Shown here: one piece after another, positions 61,000-64,000 of the stretch
How the letters are laid out: each line of letters begins with the position of its first letter
How positions within the stretch are numbered: position 1 is the stretch's first letter
Origin: Azorinus chamasolen
Lineage: Eukaryota; Mollusca; Bivalvia; Cardiida; Solecurtidae
NCBI GenBank assembly: GCA_963576725.1
Contig: OY755251.1
Location: 37,703,246-37,767,245, forward strand
DNA length: 64,000 bases
Reading direction: 5' to 3'
Made by a program: the position numbers and the translations under genes
The notes under the pieces: model-generated
Seen by the model: only the letters and a program-made list of their open reading frames with translations
What the model was told of the DNA's origin: nothing
The model's database searches: none

Positions 61000-61927
61000 G
61001 ACCATTTACCTTATGAATATTCAAATAAGAAATAATGTTTGAATATTAATTAGCTGATAGTTTTTATAATAGCATTAAGATCAAGGGAACTTTTGACCAT
61101 GACACAAACTGTAGAATAAGATCTACATGTATAGCACAGACACTGACCAGACAGCTCCTACAGAAGCCATCTAAGCCAGAGGTTTATACGAACTTACAAG
61201 TTCAGTATTGAAGGTTTAATTCAGCCTTCAATGAGACAGGTCAATGTCATTTCTTTATCTAGTGTCCTTCATCTCAAAGATGAAAAGAATGCTTTTGAAC
61301 ACCAGAGTTTAACCCTTTTCCCATTGAGACTACTTTTGGCTCTTTTGCAAACAGAGTAGACCCAGATCATATATCTCCTGTAGCCATCTGATCGGGGTCT
61401 GCTTCGGTTGCTTAGCCCTTTCCATCATATAAACACAGCCTTTTCGAACATTTGCAAACAGAGTACACCCAGATCATATATCTCCTGTAGCCATCTGATC
61501 GGGGTCTGCTTCGTTTGCTTAACCCTTTCCTTCATATAAATGCCTTTTCAAGCATTTGCAAACAGAGTAGACTCAGATCATTATATCTCCTACACCTGAT
61601 CAGGGTCTGCTCTGTTTGCTTAAGATATAATATAGATATGATTCTGTTGTTTCTGGCATGGCCAGAACTTGTTTGGTGACTCTGTGTCCTATGATAACAA
61701 TAAATCTAATTAATATTCATGACATCATTATTTCTAACATGAATATTCATGGAGTAAAGGGTTAACAGTAACACATATGATTGTTTTGCAAATGTAAAAA
61801 CTATAGAATCAGATCTATATTATTCCATAAGCAAACAGAGTAGACCTTGATCATATAGGAACCGTATTATCTGGATCTACTCTGTTTGCAAAGTCATAGA
61901 AAGACATATTTATGGAGGAAAAGGTTA
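61000..61927. mobile_element. Cluster of TTAA MITE type I copies
   Basis: 61000-61170 plus orientation, hairpin cut. 61311-61766 minus orientation, in which the left end plus hairpin (GTACACCCAGATCATATATC-type) is present three times. 61762-61927 is the right part of a plus copy ending GGAAAAGGTTAA. Confidence 0.6.
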
Positions 61928-62033
61928 AATGAATATTCATGAAGTCATGGTTACTTTTGTAGAGAAAACGTGTCAAGTAAACTGGCATCCGATTAGGATC
62001 CAAACTGTTTGTTACTCATATATGGTTTTTGTT

Positions 62034-62259
62034 TTAACCCTTTCCCTGTTCAATATTCATGTAAGAAATAATGACAACATGAATATTTATTAGCTTAATT
62101 TTCATAATGTAAACTTTTCAAGGAAATATTTTGCCTTGACAAAAACTGTAGAAGCTAACAGAGCAGACACTGATAAGACGGCTCCTATAGAAGTTGTCTG
62201 GCTACTCTGTTTGCAAAATTTGTGAAATTAAAGGCATTTATATGAGGGAAAGGGTCAGA
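62034..62259 (+). mobile_element. TTAA MITE type I
   Basis: TTAACCCTTTCCCTGTTCAA to GAGGGAAAGGGTCA with a shortened hairpin. Confidence 0.65.
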
Positions 62260-62569
62260 TGGCAGCTAAGATAAAGGTAAGATAAAGAAAAACTACTGTA
62301 TTATCTGTATTAAACGCATAATAATTTGTAATATCTGTAATAAATAAGTTGCCAGGGCTTCAAATTTTTCATCAAGTGGGGAAGGGGCCTGGCCTCTACT
62401 TTTGGGGAAAAAATAGTACAATATTTTGATATAGGGGAAACAAATTTCCTACGTACATTGTAAAGTCATTGTATGGGGAAAAGTGCATGATTTTAAAGAC
62501 ATTTTCTGAGAGGAAGGGGCCTTTAAACGGCCCCTACTATAGAAGGAAAAAAAGCCCTGCTTGCATTTT

Positions 62570-62665
62570 GTACACAGATGGTTGCTTAATACAGAATGAA
62601 AGCAATGCAAAAAGCTCCTATAGGAGCTTTCTTCGTATTATTCAGTCATCATTAAGCTACCTCAT
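62570..62665. repeat. Type V hairpin remnant
   Basis: GGTTGCTTAATACAGAATGA, AAAAAGCTCCTATAGGAGCT, then TCATTAAGCTACC. The outer CAGTAAAACC ends are not visible. Confidence 0.55.
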
Positions 62666-62799
62666 GTATTTTGAAAAAACTGTATTTCTTTATTTAAGGG
62701 TTATTGTATGGGGTTTTGTGGGTCTTCTCTGTTTACAATGACGTCTACTCTGATCTGGGTCTACTCTGTTTGTAAAGTCTATATATAGAGGAAAGGGTT

Positions 62800-63010
62800 T
62801 GACCCTATCCTCCATAACTATGCTTTTCTACGCCTCTGTAATAATCACTAATCTTGAAACCATTGTGATGAATAAAGCATTTGCTCCTATGGAGCAAATG
62901 CTCTATTTATCACATTGGTTTCAATACTTCACAATTCTAAAATTTTCCTTTTGTGTAATAAATGCCCCTTTTTCGGTAGCTTTATTCAAAGAGGTTGAAG
63001 ATATTTGAAC
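62800..63010. mobile_element. TTAA MITE type III, right end lost
   Basis: GACCCTATCCTCCATAACTA, hairpin GAATAAAGCATTTGCTCCTA / GGAGCAAATGCTCTATTTAT and the arm TTCAAAGAGGTTG, then unrelated sequence. Confidence 0.6.
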
Positions 63011-63092
63011 CAATTCAAATTTTGAACAAAGCAAAAAATGCAATATAATGGAGTCCAATATTAAGATAACCTTGAAGCCCATTGCTTATATA

Positions 63093-63297
63093 CAGTAGGA
63101 CCTGTCTTCAGTCGCCCTTCATTTATTGAACACTGGAGTCTTAAAAAGCAGGTGATTGCTTAATGCAGGACAAAAGTAATGCAGAAAGCTCCTATAGGAG
63201 CTTTCTGCATTAATTTTGACCTGCATTAAGCTACCACCAGCCTTACAGACCCATAATTAGAAATATATTTGATGGCTGCTTAAGACAGGTTCTACTG
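63093..63297. mobile_element. Type V-like TA-flanked MITE
   Basis: CAGTAGGACCTGTCTTCAGT at the left, AAGACAGGTTCTACTG at the right, and hairpin GAAAGCTCCTATAGGAGCTTTC within GGTGATTGCTTAATGCAGG-type stems. Confidence 0.7.
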
Positions 63298-64000
63298 CAT
63301 ACAGAGCTTTCTTTCTCCAATATTTAATGACATGTGCATTTGAATATAGTAATTTTTGAATGGGTAGCCATAATGAGGGTGTGACATGCAAGGGCGTAGC
63401 GCCCATTACGCACAATACGCACGTGCGTATAAAATAATTTGAAAGCCAAAATTTTCAAAGAGCCATTTTTTGCTTACATTGTATTTATTTTGAAATTCAA
63501 GTAATACAATTATAAGCTTAACAGAATCTAGACCATCTATCTGGAAAACCAATGTTTAATGTTCATGGTGCGTCATAATAGAAAAAGCTTTAGATCTAAT
63601 AGTCATATTTATGACATCATAAATCAAAAATTGTCACGCGAACAGTCTCATCATCCTGTAAATTTACGTCATCATCTTGCAAACGTCATCAAACAGCAAT
63701 GCTTTGGCAGCATATTTTACTCATTATAATATTGAAGTTCATTATAGTACATTATAGTGCTGAATTAATCGGGAGTAGTAACCGCGATTAACCGGTTAAT
63801 CGGAGCTCTGTCACACAATCATTCAAACACCGTAAATCTTGGTACGAAAATGCCTCCCTGGGACGTCCAATTAGCCCATAGTGAGCAGAAACGGACGTAA
63901 ATCAACACAAACAAACAAAACAAACAAACGAAAATGCGACTGCATATATTACCATATGATGAAAGAGCAATGATGACCATCTGTTATATCATCAATATAA
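63298..64000. other. Right edge, no recognised gene
   Basis: Contains ACGCACAATACGCACGTGCG (63408-63427) and GCGATTAACCGGTTAATCGG (63783-63802), both partly palindromic, and several GTCATCATC motifs. It may be part of an unidentified repeat. Confidence 0.4.

Noticed and set aside
54777..64000. ACER3 exon 3
   Set aside because: I looked for a Gly-x-Gly-Ser...Phe-His block after an AG on the plus strand and found none; it probably lies to the right of the window.

Overview
The window is nuclear DNA from an animal, most likely a bivalve mollusc. It is AT-rich, intron-rich and packed with non-autonomous transposons. It has the kind of core-repeat elements reported from bivalves, and no operons or long open reading frames. 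Nearly all long open frames are translations of satellite or transposon DNA.

Two real protein genes are visible, arranged head to head and both running off the evidence at their 3' ends. On the minus strand (24281 down to 9596) is a MBLAC1-like metallo-beta-lactamase-fold gene. Its exons join in phase and end at the TPGH motif; the 3' exon or exons lie beyond the left edge. It carries two consecutive versions of the exon that encodes the zinc motif (19303-19466 and 15976-16139). Both are 164 nt with the same phases, so only one can be used per transcript. One has the full HxHxDH motif and the other has HxHxDK. This is the most interesting gene-level feature here. On the plus strand, exon 1 (33080-33167) and exon 2 (54666-54776) of an alkaline ceramidase 3 (ACER3) gene flank a 21.5-kb intron. 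Later exons were not found before the right edge.

The rest is repeats. (1) Helentron/pearl-like elements with about 155-165-bp tandem cores fill 1-8.3 kb and recur at 10.9-12.8, 21.9, 28.1, 36.1, 51.8 and 59.4 kb. Four unrelated sequence families share one architecture: a CAAGRG 5' end followed by a hairpin, a subterminal inverted repeat, tandem cores, a GACGG-type microsatellite, and a 3' hairpin followed by an A-run. (2) Dozens of TTAA-flanked, piggyBac-like MITEs with strong central hairpins are scattered from 7.4 to 63 kb; nested copies show directly that TTAA is the duplicated target. (3) Tc1/mariner- or pogo-like MITEs are flanked by TA. (4) There is a 3.3-kb hAT-like element (10047-13392), a 2.5-kb element with 675-bp inverted repeats and a zinc-finger ORF (24549-27045), and a PIF/Harbinger remnant (48164-49559). 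(5) Minisatellites lie at 20.5 and 50.2 kb, a GGAT microsatellite at 30.6 kb, and tRNA/5S-derived SINE pieces at 32 and 39 kb.

Family names for the transposons rest on termini and target duplications read by eye. No database search was possible, and boundaries of decayed copies are approximate.
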